Shown piece by piece: positions 32,604 to 41,266 of a DNA stretch of 50,342 nt; positions within the stretch are counted from its first letter, which is position 1, and the number at the start of each line of letters is the position of its first letter. The notes under the pieces are model-generated. The model made no database searches, was not told the origin of the DNA, and saw only the letters and a list, made by a program, of their open reading frames with translations. Made by a program: the position numbers and the translations under genes. The stretch comes from Acidovorax sp. CCYZU-2555 (GTDB lineage Bacteria; Pseudomonadota; Gammaproteobacteria; Burkholderiales; Burkholderiaceae_C). The stretch covers positions 1 to 50,342 of the forward strand of contig NZ_JAHCDD010000041.1 in the NCBI RefSeq assembly GCF_018413525.1, written 5' to 3'.

Positions 32604-34151
32604 TCAAAGGGTTTCCAGGCGCTCACGCAGCTGCTGTGCCTGGTCACGCAATGCAGTCTGCTGGTATTGCGGCATCTTGCGCCATTGGCGGTACACCATG
32701 GCCAGACGGTGGTTGTCTTCCAGCGCCGGTGCATGGCGGGCGAAGAAGTCCCAGTACAGCGCGTTGAAGGGGCAGGCGCGCGCGCCGGTCTTCTGGCGGT
32801 AGTCGTAGGCACAGCCCTGGCAGTAATCGCCCATGCGCTGCAGGTAGGCACCGCTGCTGACATAGGGCTTGGTGGCGATGATGCCGCCATCGGCGCGCTG
32901 GCTCATGCCCAGCGTGTTGGGCAGTTCCACCCATTCGAAGGCATCGATGTAGACGCCCAGGTACCAGCGGTGCAGCGCCTGCGGGTCCAGCCCGGCCAGC
33001 AGCGCAAAGTTGCCTATCACCATCAACCGCTGGATATGGTGGGCATGGGCGGTCTGCAGCGATTGCGTGATGGCCAGGTGCAGGCAGCGCATGCGCGTCT
33101 GGCCGCTCCAGAACCAGGACGGCAGCGCCTGGTGGTGTTCCAGCGCGTTGCGGGTTTCGTAGCCGGGCATGTGCGCCCAGTAGATGCCGCGCACATATTC
33201 GCGCCAGCCCAGGATCTGGCGCACGAAACCTTCGACCGCGGCCAGCGGCGCCAGGCCCGCGCGCCAGGCGGCTTCAGCCCGCTGCAGCACTTCGAGCGGG
33301 TGCAGCATCTTCACATTCAGCGCAAATGACAGCAGGGAATGGAACAGTCGGGGGGCCTGGCTGGCCATCGCGTCCTCGTAGTCGCCGAAGTGGGGCAGGG
33401 CGGTGCCGAGGAAGGCGTCGAGGCAGGCCAGGGCTTCGGCGCGATTGAGCGGCCAGCGAAAGGCGAAAGCCTGGGGGCTGCCGAAGCTGGCCACGCCCGC
33501 GGCTTGCAGCATCTCCCACAAGGCGCTGTGGTCGTGCTGCGGGCGCCAGTCGGCGGGTTCGGGCGGCGTGCCGGGCCAGGGCTTGCGATTGTCGTGGTCG
33601 TAATTCCATTGCCCGCCTTCGGGCTCGCCGCGCGCGTCCAGCAGCAGTTGATGGCGGCGGCGCATGTGGCGGTAGAAATGCTCCATCAGCCATTGCGGGC
33701 GCCCGCGCATCAGTGTCGCCAGTTCATCGCGGGTGCTCAGGAAGTGCTCGCTGTCGACGGCCTCGCAGTTCAGGGCTTGGGACGGGCTTGCGGCCCAGGC
33801 CTGCAATTGGGCATCCAGGCGCCATTCGTCGGGCTGCTGCCATTGCACGTTACGGGCGCCATGGTGCGCTGCCAGCGCGGCCAGGTTGTCGGTAATCGAC
33901 TGGCGGTTGCTGGCGTTGTCCAGTGCCACATAGCGCACGCGGTGGCCTGCGGCGCGCAACTGCCGCGCAAAATCGCGCATGGCCGCAAAGATCGCCAGGA
34001 TCTTCTGCGCGTGGTGCAGCACATAGTCGGTTTCCTGGCGCACTTCCATCAGCACATAGACCACCTCTGGATCGACATGCTGCCACCAGCTGTGGCCGGG
34101 GTTGAGCTGGTCGCCCAGTACCAGGCGCAGCGTATGGGCCGGCGCGCCCAT
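32604..34151 (-). CDS. phrB: Iron-sulfur cryptochrome/photolyase (PhrB/FeS-BCP type)
   Basis: Deoxyribodipyrimidine photolyase-related protein, about 515 residues. The family repairs (6-4) photoproducts in DNA using FAD, a ribolumazine antenna and a [4Fe-4S] cluster. The N terminus begins LRLVLGDQLNPG. The four cluster cysteines are visible: one in RMRCLHLAI and three in YCQGCAYDY and ARACPFNALYW. The conserved FAD-domain segment RQILGWREYVRGIYWAHMP is present. Start at 34151 leaves a short N terminus like family members; an ATG at 34175 overlapping the lipocalin stop is an alternative giving 523 residues. It is part of the lipocalin-photolyase-SDR-epimerase operon. Confidence 0.92.
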   Translation of the reverse strand: MGAPAHTLRLVLGDQLNPGHSWWQHVDPEVVYVLMEVRQETDYVLHHAQKILAIFAAMRDFARQLRAAGHRVRYVALDNASNRQSITDNLAALAAHHGARNVQWQQPDEWRLDAQLQAWAASPSQALNCEAVDSEHFLSTRDELATLMRGRPQWLMEHFYRHMRRRHQLLLDARGEPEGGQWNYDHDNRKPWPGTPPEPADWRPQHDHSALWEMLQAAGVASFGSPQAFAFRWPLNRAEALACLDAFLGTALPHFGDYEDAMASQAPRLFHSLLSFALNVKMLHPLEVLQRAEAAWRAGLAPLAAVEGFVRQILGWREYVRGIYWAHMPGYETRNALEHHQALPSWFWSGQTRMRCLHLAITQSLQTAHAHHIQRLMVIGNFALLAGLDPQALHRWYLGVYIDAFEWVELPNTLGMSQRADGGIIATKPYVSSGAYLQRMGDYCQGCAYDYRQKTGARACPFNALYWDFFARHAPALEDNHRLAMVYRQWRKMPQYQQTALRDQAQQLRERLETL

Positions 34152-34164
34152 CCCGTCCCGTCGG

Positions 34165-34743
34165 CTATTGGGCATTCGGTTTGACGTCTTGGTGCTTCAC
34201 CCAGATCAGCGCATCGGTGTCCACGCCCAAGGCCTTGGCGCGCGCCAGCAGCGCGGTCCGGGTATCGGTATCGAGCGTCTTGTCGCGCGCCAGAATCCAG
34301 GCATAGCCCAGGTCGGCACCGACCACCAGGGCCCAGCGGTAGTCGCTGTCCAGCGAGACCACATGGTAGCCGCCGTAGAACGGGCCGAAGAACGAAACCT
34401 TGAGCGAGCCGGTCGTGGGCGCGCCGGTGAACTTGGCCTTGCCTATGGCTTCGCTCCATTCGCCTTTTTCCGCCGAATAACCGCGGTTGAGCACCTGCAC
34501 GCTGCCGTCGGTCTGGGGCGTATAGGTGGCGGACACATTGCTCAGGCCGCGCTCGAACGAATGGTCCAGCCGCGCGATCTCGTACCAGCGCCCCTGGTAG
34601 CGCTGCAGATCGAACGGGCTCACGGCTTCGACGCCGGGCGGTGGCTGGGTGCTGGTGCAGGCGCCCAGCAGCGCGGCGCCCGCCAGGCAGCCGGCCAGCA
34701 GCACACGCCGGGAGCGCGAAAGACAAATCGGTAGCGTGTGCAT
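34165..34743 (-). CDS. blc: Bacterial lipocalin, outer-membrane lipoprotein (Blc-like)
   Basis: Lipocalin of 192 residues. The signal peptide ends in lipobox LLGAC, so it is a lipoprotein. The lipocalin signature is YQGRWYEIARLDHSFERGL, followed by the beta-barrel strands and WALVVGADLGYAWILARD. ATG 34743 follows AAGGA. Blc-type lipocalins bind lysophospholipids or fatty acids and help membrane repair under stress. It heads the apparent photolyase operon, which suits a membrane-damage role under light or oxidative stress. No confident promoter was identified. Confidence 0.9.
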   Translation of the reverse strand: MHTLPICLSRSRRVLLAGCLAGAALLGACTSTQPPPGVEAVSPFDLQRYQGRWYEIARLDHSFERGLSNVSATYTPQTDGSVQVLNRGYSAEKGEWSEAIGKAKFTGAPTTGSLKVSFFGPFYGGYHVVSLDSDYRWALVVGADLGYAWILARDKTLDTDTRTALLARAKALGVDTDALIWVKHQDVKPNAQ

Positions 34744-34806
34744 GGCAAGGTCCTTGTCGATGAGGGAGCAGGATACGCCAGCCGTGCGATCAAGCACAAT
34801 CGACGC

Positions 34807-34923
34807 ATGACCCATGAAGATGCGCTGAAGACGACCCGGCAGCTGCAGGCCTACTGGCTGCGCAGCTGTCGGTCGGCGCCGCCAGAAAGTTGCGTCCAGG
34901 TGCGCGCGGTACGGGACGCATGA
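34807..34923 (+). CDS. Possible small protein of 38 residues
   Basis: Short frame from ATG 34807 (MTHEDALKTTRQLQAYWLRS...). It is divergent from the lipocalin gene and upstream of the monooxygenase gene. Composition is protein-like at the start and basic later. No family recognised. It might be a leader peptide, a truncated gene or nothing; it ends 65 bp before a terminator-like hairpin. Confidence 0.25.
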   Translation: MTHEDALKTTRQLQAYWLRSCRSAPPESCVQVRAVRDA

Positions 34924-34987
34924 GTGAATGCTAGCGCTGCGTCACACCGAGCGCACATTGCATTTTCCCGTACAGTGCAAGGCGCTG

Positions 34988-35015
34988 CCCGGCCTGCGGT
35001 TCAGGCCGGGATTTT
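34988..35015 (+). terminator. Terminator-like hairpin just before the monooxygenase gene
   Basis: CCCGGCCT (34988-34995) and AGGCCGGG (35003-35010) form a perfect 8-bp stem with a 7-base loop, followed by ATTTTCCTTC. It ends 25 bases before the ATG at 35035, so it either terminates the upstream transcript or acts as an attenuator in the leader of the monooxygenase gene. Confidence 0.55.
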
Positions 35016-35034
35016 CCTTCTATTGGAGATACCG

Positions 35035-35343
35035 ATGATTGTCGAAGTGGTGGATTTCAAGATCGATCCCGCAAAGCACCAAGCCTTTGGCCCGGTGCTG
35101 AAGAACGCCGTGGCCAACGTGCTGTCTAAAGCCAAGGGCTACGGCGGCCACAGCGTGCTGGCCTGCATCGAGACCCCGGGCCGTTATGTGCTGACCGTGC
35201 ATTGGGCGACGCTCGAAGACCACACGGTGGGCTTTCGCGAGTCGCCGGCCTTCACCGAATGGCGCACCCTCATCGGTCCGTTCTTCGCGCAGCCGCCGCA
35301 TGTGGAGCATTTCACCGTCATCGACAGCCGCGCGCCGGACTGA
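35035..35343 (+). CDS. Antibiotic biosynthesis monooxygenase (ABM)-family protein
   Basis: Small dimeric alpha+beta barrel protein of 102 residues. It starts MIVEVVDFKIDP, and the strand GRYVLTVHWATLEDHTVGF followed by the short helix SPAFTEWR is typical of ABM domains. Family members include cofactor-free monooxygenases and heme-degrading enzymes, but many have no known activity. The ATG at 35035 follows TTGGAGAT. It converges on the cobalamin-uptake operon with 9 bp between stops. No metal or heme ligand pattern is evident. Confidence 0.85.
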   Translation: MIVEVVDFKIDPAKHQAFGPVLKNAVANVLSKAKGYGGHSVLACIETPGRYVLTVHWATLEDHTVGFRESPAFTEWRTLIGPFFAQPPHVEHFTVIDSRAPD

Positions 35344-35352
35344 GGCCGGCGC

Positions 35353-36111
35353 TCAGCGCAGCGTCTGCTTGCCCGGCTGCGGCGCATAGGCCAGATCGGC
35401 GACGATCTCGCCGCCCAGCAGGTGCGCAGCGATGATGCGGTCCACGCCGGCTGCATCGACGCCGCCGTACCAGGTGCCTTCGGGAAACACCTGCACCACG
35501 GGCCCCAGGTTGCAAGGCCCGAGGCAGCTGGTGCGCGCGCTCATCATGCCCGCGCCCGCATTGCGCAGGTCCAGCCGCTTTTGTTCGTTGCGCAGATGGC
35601 CCCAGACCTGGGCCGCGCCCGCATGGTTGCAAGGCCCGCCCTGGCACACCAGCACGCGGCGCAGCTGCGGCGGAATCGCCGAGCCCGCGGGCAGGGCGGC
35701 CGCGGGCGCATCGACCGTGGCCGGCGTCTGCTGCAGCAGGCCTTGCACCAGCGCATCGATGGCCAGGCTGTCCTCAGGTGGAGTGCTCAGGTGCACCGCG
35801 GGCAGCGCGCCTTGGGCGCCGCGCCGCCAGCGCTGTACCGCGCCCGTGATCCAGGTGCGAAAGCCCGGCTCCATGGGCAGCAGCAAGGGCACGATGGTGA
35901 TGTCGTCGGCCTTTTGCGCCGTCAGCAGATCCAGCGCTTCGCGCAGGCTGGGACTGCCTTGTTCGTTGAACGCATGCACGACCGTGCTGAAGCGCTCTCC
36001 CAGCGCGGCCTGGGTGCGCTGGGCGAGCTGCGCCATTTCGCGTTCGGACGCGCCCGTGATCGAGGCCTTGGCCAGCAGGATGGCGGCGTGTCGTGGAGTG
36101 GTGGTGTTCAT
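35353..36111 (-). CDS. CbiX/SirB chelatase-like domain fused to a 2Fe-2S ferredoxin domain
   Basis: Two-domain cytoplasmic protein of 252 residues. Residues about 8-130 resemble CbiX/SirB (HAAILLAKASITGASEREMA and ADDITIVPLLLPMEPGFRTW), the family inserting cobalt or iron into sirohydrochlorin-type tetrapyrroles. Residues about 155-245 are a thioredoxin-like 2Fe-2S ferredoxin with cysteines in VCQGGPCNHAG and SCLGPCNLGP. In the chelatase part the usual N-terminal His (GHGS motif) is replaced by LLAKAS, so chelatase activity is doubtful. It is the last gene of the riboswitch-led cobalamin operon and overlaps btuD by ATGA. A role in corrinoid handling or reduction is inferred. Confidence 0.85.
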   Translation of the reverse strand: MNTTTPRHAAILLAKASITGASEREMAQLAQRTQAALGERFSTVVHAFNEQGSPSLREALDLLTAQKADDITIVPLLLPMEPGFRTWITGAVQRWRRGAQGALPAVHLSTPPEDSLAIDALVQGLLQQTPATVDAPAAALPAGSAIPPQLRRVLVCQGGPCNHAGAAQVWGHLRNEQKRLDLRNAGAGMMSARTSCLGPCNLGPVVQVFPEGTWYGGVDAAGVDRIIAAHLLGGEIVADLAYAPQPGKQTLR

Positions 36112-36917
36112 GCGGCCTCGTTTTCGCGGGTCGGGGCGGAAATCGGAATGACATAGGGCAGACCGCCATCGTGGCCTATGCGTGCGCTGACGCCAAACAG
36201 CGCTTCGACGTTGTCGGGAGTGAGCGCCTGCTGCGGCGTTCCTGCAGCCAGCACGGCGCCGGCGCGCAGCATCAGCAGCCGGTCGCAAAAGCGCGCGGCC
36301 AGCGCGAGATCATGGATGGCGATCACCGCGCCCACGCCGCGCTGGCGCGACAGTTCGTGCACGGTCTGCAGCGTCGCGAGCTGGTGGCGCAGGTCCAGGT
36401 CGCTGGTGGGTTCATCGAGCAGCAGCAGCCGGCCCTGCTGGGCCAGCGCGCGCGCCATCAGCACGCGCTGGCGTTCGCCGCCGCTCAGATCGCTGAAATG
36501 GCGCAGTGCCAGCGGCTGCAGCGCCAGGCGCTCTATCGCGGCCAGCGCGATCGCCTGGTCCTGCTGCGCCGTGCCGCGGCCGCGGTGGGGCAGCCGGCCC
36601 AGCAGCACCATGTCGATCACGCGCAGCGACATGCTGGGGCCCGTGTGCTGGGGCACATAGGCGATGGCGCGCGCCATTTCCTGGCGCGCGTAGCCGGCCA
36701 GCGAGCGGCCTTCGAGCAGCAGATGGCCGCCGCTCAACGGCCGCAGGCCCGCGAGGCACTTGAGCAGCGAACTCTTGCCCGAGCCGTTGGGCCCGACCAG
36801 GCCCAGCACTTCGCCCGGCGCGAGCGTGAAATCGACGCCGCGCAGCACTTCGGTCGATGCGCGCCCGCCATAGCGGCTGCGCAATGCCGTGGCCTGCAGG
36901 AGAAGGGCTGGGCTCAT
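36108..36917 (-). CDS. btuD: ABC transporter ATP-binding protein for cobalamin (BtuD/FecE-like)
   Basis: ATPase of a class II importer, 269 residues. Walker A is GLVGPNGSGKSSLLK, the signature is DLSGGERQRVLMARALAQ, Walker B is LLLLDEPTSDLDL and the H-loop is VIAIHDLALA. It resembles FecE/FhuC/BtuD alike; the cobalamin assignment rests on the riboswitch in front of the operon. Start and stop overlap its neighbours by ATGA on both sides, so it is translated in a coupled chain with the permease and the CbiX-ferredoxin protein. Confidence 0.9.
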   Translation of the reverse strand: MSPALLLQATALRSRYGGRASTEVLRGVDFTLAPGEVLGLVGPNGSGKSSLLKCLAGLRPLSGGHLLLEGRSLAGYARQEMARAIAYVPQHTGPSMSLRVIDMVLLGRLPHRGRGTAQQDQAIALAAIERLALQPLALRHFSDLSGGERQRVLMARALAQQGRLLLLDEPTSDLDLRHQLATLQTVHELSRQRGVGAVIAIHDLALAARFCDRLLMLRAGAVLAAGTPQQALTPDNVEALFGVSARIGHDGGLPYVIPISAPTRENEAA

Positions 36918-37984
36918 GACGACATCTCGTTGCGCCGCGTGAGCAGCAGGTGCAGGAACAAGGGCACCCCCAGGAAGGCGACGACGATGCCCACGGGCAC
37001 CATCACCGGCGCGAACAGCAGCCGTCCGGCCATGTCGGCGAGCAGTACCAGCAGCGCGCCGACCACGGCCGCGAACGGCAGCAGCGCGCGGTGGTCGCCG
37101 CCTATCAGCAGGCGCGCGATATGCGGCGCGACCAGGCCCACGAAGCCGATCACGCCCGTGAAGCTCACGATGGCCGCGCTGCTGAGCACGGCGGCCAGCG
37201 TGATCGCGATGCGCGCGCGCGCCACGGCCACGCCCAGCGACGCCGCCACATCGTCGCCGCCCGCGCTGAACGCATTGAGCGCGCCCGCATGCGCCAACAT
37301 CACGGGCGTGCAGACCAGGCACACGGCGCCGGCCACGGCCACCTCATGCCAGGTGCGGCCGTTGAGCGAGCCGAAGGTCCAGTGCACGATGGCCGCGAGC
37401 TGCTGCTCGCTGGCGAAGAACTGCAGCGTCGCGGTGAGCGCGCCGAACAGATAGGTGAAGGCCACGCCGGCCAGCACCAGCACCATGGCGTTGACGCCGC
37501 GCAGCGAGGCCAGCGCGAGCACGGCGGCAGCGCAGACCATGGCCGCGGCAAACGCCAGGCCCACGGTCCACCACACGCCCATACCCGGAAGATGGTTCCA
37601 GCCGAGCAAAATGGCGATAGACGCGCCAAACGCCGCGGCCGGCGAAATGCCCAGCGTGTAGGGGCTCACCAGCGGGTTGCGCGTGATGCCCTGCATGGCG
37701 ACGCCGGCCATGGCCAGGCCCGCGCCGCAGACCAGGGCCATGGCGGTGCGTGGCAGGCGCAGCTGCAGCAGCACATTGCGCTGCGGGCCGTCGATGGCCC
37801 AGGCGTCGAGGCCGGGCAGCAGCGACAGCAGCTGTTGCGCTACCGTGGCCATGGACTGCGACTGCACGCCCAGGCTCAGCGAGGCCAGCACCGCCAGCGT
37901 CAGTGAGCCTATCGCCAGCAGCGCCACGCGCCAGCGGCTGGCGCGCAGCCGGCGCAGGGCCTGCGGCAGTTCGGCCGCGTTCAT
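36914..37984 (-). CDS. btuC: ABC transporter permease for cobalamin (BtuC/FecCD family)
   Basis: Inner-membrane permease of 356 residues with about ten hydrophobic helices. Family motifs include LRLPRTAMALVCGAGLAMAG, MQGITRNPLVSPYTLGIS and the ATPase-coupling segment VIGFVGLVAPHIARLLIGGD. The homodimer would pair with BtuD. It overlaps the genes on both sides by ATGA. The family imports iron-siderophores, heme or B12; operon control by a cobalamin riboswitch favours B12. Confidence 0.92.
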   Translation of the reverse strand: MNAAELPQALRRLRASRWRVALLAIGSLTLAVLASLSLGVQSQSMATVAQQLLSLLPGLDAWAIDGPQRNVLLQLRLPRTAMALVCGAGLAMAGVAMQGITRNPLVSPYTLGISPAAAFGASIAILLGWNHLPGMGVWWTVGLAFAAAMVCAAAVLALASLRGVNAMVLVLAGVAFTYLFGALTATLQFFASEQQLAAIVHWTFGSLNGRTWHEVAVAGAVCLVCTPVMLAHAGALNAFSAGGDDVAASLGVAVARARIAITLAAVLSSAAIVSFTGVIGFVGLVAPHIARLLIGGDHRALLPFAAVVGALLVLLADMAGRLLFAPVMVPVGIVVAFLGVPLFLHLLLTRRNEMSS

Positions 37985-39051
37985 GCACGCTCCTTGAGGC
38001 TGTCCAGCGACTGCCAGTAGCCGCGCTGCGCGGGCACGCCCTGGAATTCCTGCAGCCACTGGCCCATCACGGCCTGCGGGTCGATTCCCGCCATGCGTTC
38101 GGGGTGCAGCCACTGCGCGATCTGCAGCGCACCCGTGATCTTGGAGCAGCCCGAGGCGAGGTAATAGCTCAGATGAAAGATCTGCGCGTCGCGCAGCGCG
38201 GGCGTGCCCTGCAGGCCGGGCCGCGCTGCGAGCCGGCCCAGCACGTCGGCCGAGAACGCGCGCGGGTGCGGCAGGTACTGTCCGGGCTGCAGCTTGATCA
38301 CGGCTTCGGGGCGGCGCGCCTGCACCTCTTCGGGGTCGACTTCGAAGTTCTGCACATTGCCGCGCGGCGAGACGCCGCCGGGCAGCTGGATGTCGCCGAA
38401 CACATTGCGCCCGCCGCCGGCCTCGATCATGTCGTGCCAGCCCGAGCCCTGCAGCGCGGTCTTGTACAGGCCCACTTCCTCGAAATACACACGCTTCGGT
38501 ACCACGCCCTGCAGCCGGCTGCGCAAGGTATCGTGCCAGTGGCGATAGAACGCGTTGAGCCGCGCGGCGCGCTGCTGCTGGGCGAACAGCCGGCCCAGCA
38601 GCGTGACATTCCACTCGTGCTTGAGCAGGTCCCAGCCGGTCACCACGATCACGGGAATGCCGAAGCCCTGCAGCACCTGCGCGGCCTTCTTCCAGTCGCT
38701 GTTGCGCGGCATGAAGACCGCGTCGGCCTGCATGCCCACAATGGCTTCGTAATTGACGCTCGATTGGCCGCTGCCCGCACGCATGGCCGGCGTCACGCCG
38801 GGCCAGTAGTCGGGGTACTGCCTGCCGTCGAAGTCCACGCCGACCACGGCCGGCATCGCGCCTATCGCGCGAATGAACTCGGTCGTGTAGCGGTTGAACA
38901 CCACCACGCGCTTGAGCGGCAGCGTGACGGCCACGCTGCGGCCCAGATCGTCGGTGATCTGCGTGGCCGCGCGTGCCGTGCCGAAACCGGCAAGACCGGC
39001 CGCGCCCGCCAAGCCGCGCAGCAGCGCCTGGCGCCGGCCCTCAGAACGCAT
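37981..39051 (-). CDS. btuF: Periplasmic binding protein for cobalamin (BtuF/FecB-like)
   Basis: Class III periplasmic binding protein of 356 residues. A Tat-like signal (GRRQALLRGLAGAAGLAGF) ends near ARA. The mature protein starts ITDDLGRSVAVTLPLKRVVV, then YEAIVGMQADAVFMP and DPEEVQARRPEAVI, the usual PBP pattern. ATG 39051 is preferred, overlapping the receptor stop by 11 bases; GTG 39057 is an alternative. It should deliver the substrate from the TonB receptor to BtuCD. Its binding-site residues cannot distinguish B12 from ferric siderophores by eye. Confidence 0.85.
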   Translation of the reverse strand: MRSEGRRQALLRGLAGAAGLAGFGTARAATQITDDLGRSVAVTLPLKRVVVFNRYTTEFIRAIGAMPAVVGVDFDGRQYPDYWPGVTPAMRAGSGQSSVNYEAIVGMQADAVFMPRNSDWKKAAQVLQGFGIPVIVVTGWDLLKHEWNVTLLGRLFAQQQRAARLNAFYRHWHDTLRSRLQGVVPKRVYFEEVGLYKTALQGSGWHDMIEAGGGRNVFGDIQLPGGVSPRGNVQNFEVDPEEVQARRPEAVIKLQPGQYLPHPRAFSADVLGRLAARPGLQGTPALRDAQIFHLSYYLASGCSKITGALQIAQWLHPERMAGIDPQAVMGQWLQEFQGVPAQRGYWQSLDSLKERA

Positions 39052-41164
39052 ACACACCGGTCAGCCACAGCGTGCGCGGCCGGCCCAGGATCCACTGCAC
39101 TTCCGAGCCCTGCGTGGCATAGCTCTTGTCGAACACATTGTCCAGGCGCAGGTCCAATGTCATGCCCTTGGTCGCGCGCCAGTTGATGCCCGCGTTGACC
39201 ACGGTGTACGAGGGCAGCGAGGCGGTATTGGTGTTGTTCACGTAACGCTGGCCCACGTATTGCAGCGCAGTGCGCGCGCTCCAGTCGGGCGCGAAGTTCC
39301 AGAACGCGGCGAGGTTCGCGCTGCGCTTGGGCACGGTCATGGGCACATTGCCCGCGAGCTGGCGCGCGGCGCCGCCGACCTGGGCCGAGAAGTCGTCGAA
39401 CTTGGGGTCCAGCAGCGTGCCGTTGATCTCCAGGCGCCAGGCGCCCAGGCGCGTCGACGCCGAGGCCTCGATGCCGCGCGACGACTGCTGGCCCACCTGC
39501 TCCTGGAGGGTGGGATTCGCGAGATTGGCGGTCAGCAGGTCTTTCTTGACCAGGTGATAGGCCGCGAGCGTCCAGTCGAAGCGTCCGCCCCAGAGGCTTT
39601 GCTTCAAGCCCACTTCGACCTGCCGGCCCGCGGACAGGCCGAAGCCGTGCTGGTTGGCGCCAATGCTGGCCAGCGAAGTCACCGGGTCCTGGGCCGTGGC
39701 GACCTGGCCGTAGAGCGCCACGTCGGGCACGGGATTGAAGACCACGCCCAGGCTGGCGCTCGTTCCGCTGACCTTGCCGTTGGTGATCTTGTTCGACTGG
39801 CGGTCTTCGCGTTCGGTGCTGTAGCGGTCGTGGCGCAGGCCCGCGACCACGGACCAGCGCTCGCTGAGCGTCAGGTGGTTCTCGAAGAACACGCCCGTGC
39901 GTTCCAGATCGAGGTAATACATGGGAATCGATTCGCCCTGCCAGGCATCGCGGTAGCGGCCCGGCACGGGATTGAACGCATCGACCGTGGAGCTGCCGCC
40001 GCGGTTGTTGTCGAAGCGGTCGTAGTAGCTGCGCTCGAGCTGGAAGCCCGCGAGAAACTGGTTCTTCATGCCGCCGAGCCGGCCCTGGAACTTGGCATAG
40101 GTGTTGATGCCTTCCTGGGTCTGGCGCGAGTACGAGATGTCGCGGTAGCTGGTGCGGCGCACGGCCGAGGTGGCGGGCAGATAGGTGAACACGGTCACGT
40201 CGCGGTAGCGGCGGTTGTGCTCCAGGCTGTAGAGCGTGTTGTGCACGCTCACATCGGCCGAAGGCTGCCACTGCGTGTCCAGCGTGACCCAGCGGTCCTG
40301 GAAGTACAGGTCGCTGTCGGCGATGTTGTAGTTCTTGGTTTCCGTGCCGGCCACGGGCGCGCCGTTGAACACCGGCGTGCCCAGGTAGTGCATGGGCTTT
40401 TGCCGGCCGTAGTCGGCCGCGAGAATGAAGTTCAGCTGGGGCGACACGTCGTAGCGCAGCGAAGCCGAGGCGGCCAGCGTTTCCGACTCGCCGCGGTCCA
40501 CCCAGTTGTCCGAGCTGCGGTGGCTCAGGTCCACGCGGTAGGAAAAGCCATGGCCCAGCGGCCCGGTGCTGCTCAGCGCGCGGTGCCAGGAGTTGTCGCC
40601 GCCGACGCCCAGGCCGACTTCATGCGAGGACTCGGTGGGGTTGGGCCGCTTGCTGACCACGTTGACCGCGCCGCCGATCGAGCCCGCGCCATACAGCACC
40701 GAGGCCGGGCCATAGAGCGCCTCGATGCGCTCCACGTTCCAGGGATCGAAAGGAAAGCTCACCACGCCGCCCGCATTCGACAGTTCCAGCCCGTTGTAGA
40801 GCTGCTTGACCGAATTGACGCCCGTGAAGCCGCGCGCGCTGAGCACATTGCCGCCATTGCCCGGGCTGTTGGCCGAGCTCATGCCCGGGGCCAGCGTCTT
40901 GGCGTCGATCACCGAGGTCGTGCCCAGCGCGCGGATCAGCTCGCCGGTGACGATGGCCAGGCTGGCCGGGGTTTCGAACGGCGTGAGTTCGAGCCGGCTG
41001 CCGGCCGTCGATTTCTGCACCAGCGGCGTGGCGACGCCGCGTTCCTCGGTGACGGTGATTGCTTCGAGGGCTGGCACGCCTTGGGCGTGCGCGGAAACGC
41101 AGGGATAGGCGGCCGCAAGGGCGAACGGGAGCGCAGCAAGGCGCACACGAAGAACGGGCTTCAT
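39041..41164 (-). CDS. btuB: TonB-dependent outer-membrane receptor under cobalamin riboswitch control
   Basis: Outer-membrane receptor of 707 residues with signal peptide (LAALPFALAAAYPCVSAHA), a TonB box-like ITVTEE and a plug domain (SARGFTGVNSVKQLYNGLEL and VERIEALYGPASVLYGAGSI). A 22-strand barrel follows, ending LWLTGVYAF with the terminal Phe. By sequence style it is closer to FhuA/FpvA-type siderophore receptors than to E. coli BtuB. However, a cobalamin riboswitch precedes it by about 100 bp and B12-type partners follow, so cobalamin or another corrinoid is the likely substrate. The gene symbol is a functional inference. ATG 41164 is chosen because it begins the signal peptide. Confidence 0.85.
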   Translation of the reverse strand: MKPVLRVRLAALPFALAAAYPCVSAHAQGVPALEAITVTEERGVATPLVQKSTAGSRLELTPFETPASLAIVTGELIRALGTTSVIDAKTLAPGMSSANSPGNGGNVLSARGFTGVNSVKQLYNGLELSNAGGVVSFPFDPWNVERIEALYGPASVLYGAGSIGGAVNVVSKRPNPTESSHEVGLGVGGDNSWHRALSSTGPLGHGFSYRVDLSHRSSDNWVDRGESETLAASASLRYDVSPQLNFILAADYGRQKPMHYLGTPVFNGAPVAGTETKNYNIADSDLYFQDRWVTLDTQWQPSADVSVHNTLYSLEHNRRYRDVTVFTYLPATSAVRRTSYRDISYSRQTQEGINTYAKFQGRLGGMKNQFLAGFQLERSYYDRFDNNRGGSSTVDAFNPVPGRYRDAWQGESIPMYYLDLERTGVFFENHLTLSERWSVVAGLRHDRYSTEREDRQSNKITNGKVSGTSASLGVVFNPVPDVALYGQVATAQDPVTSLASIGANQHGFGLSAGRQVEVGLKQSLWGGRFDWTLAAYHLVKKDLLTANLANPTLQEQVGQQSSRGIEASASTRLGAWRLEINGTLLDPKFDDFSAQVGGAARQLAGNVPMTVPKRSANLAAFWNFAPDWSARTALQYVGQRYVNNTNTASLPSYTVVNAGINWRATKGMTLDLRLDNVFDKSYATQGSEVQWILGRPRTLWLTGVYAF

Positions 41165-41194
41165 GGAAATAGGCAATCGAAAAATGCAGCCCTG

Positions 41195-41258
41195 GCCGGC
41201 ATCCCCGCCGGCGTCTGGGCGTTACGACAGCGCCGCCCGTTTGCGCGGCAGCGCTGTC
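41195..41258 (-). promoter_or_regulatory. Expression-platform hairpins of the cobalamin riboswitch
   Basis: Between aptamer and start codon, GACAGCGC and GCGCTGTC (41226-41233 and 41251-41258) form a strong stem. A second stem of GCCGGC repeats lies at 41195-41200 and 41207-41212. A run of five T on the minus strand follows at 41180-41184, 16 bases before the start codon. These could act as terminator or ribosome-site sequestering structures when cobalamin is bound. Confidence 0.5.
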
Positions 41259-41266
41259 ACTTTGTT

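Noticed and set aside
30238-32802. 854-codon plus-strand frame across the stress operon
   Set aside because: His/Gln/Arg-rich shadow of several minus-strand genes with clear family motifs.
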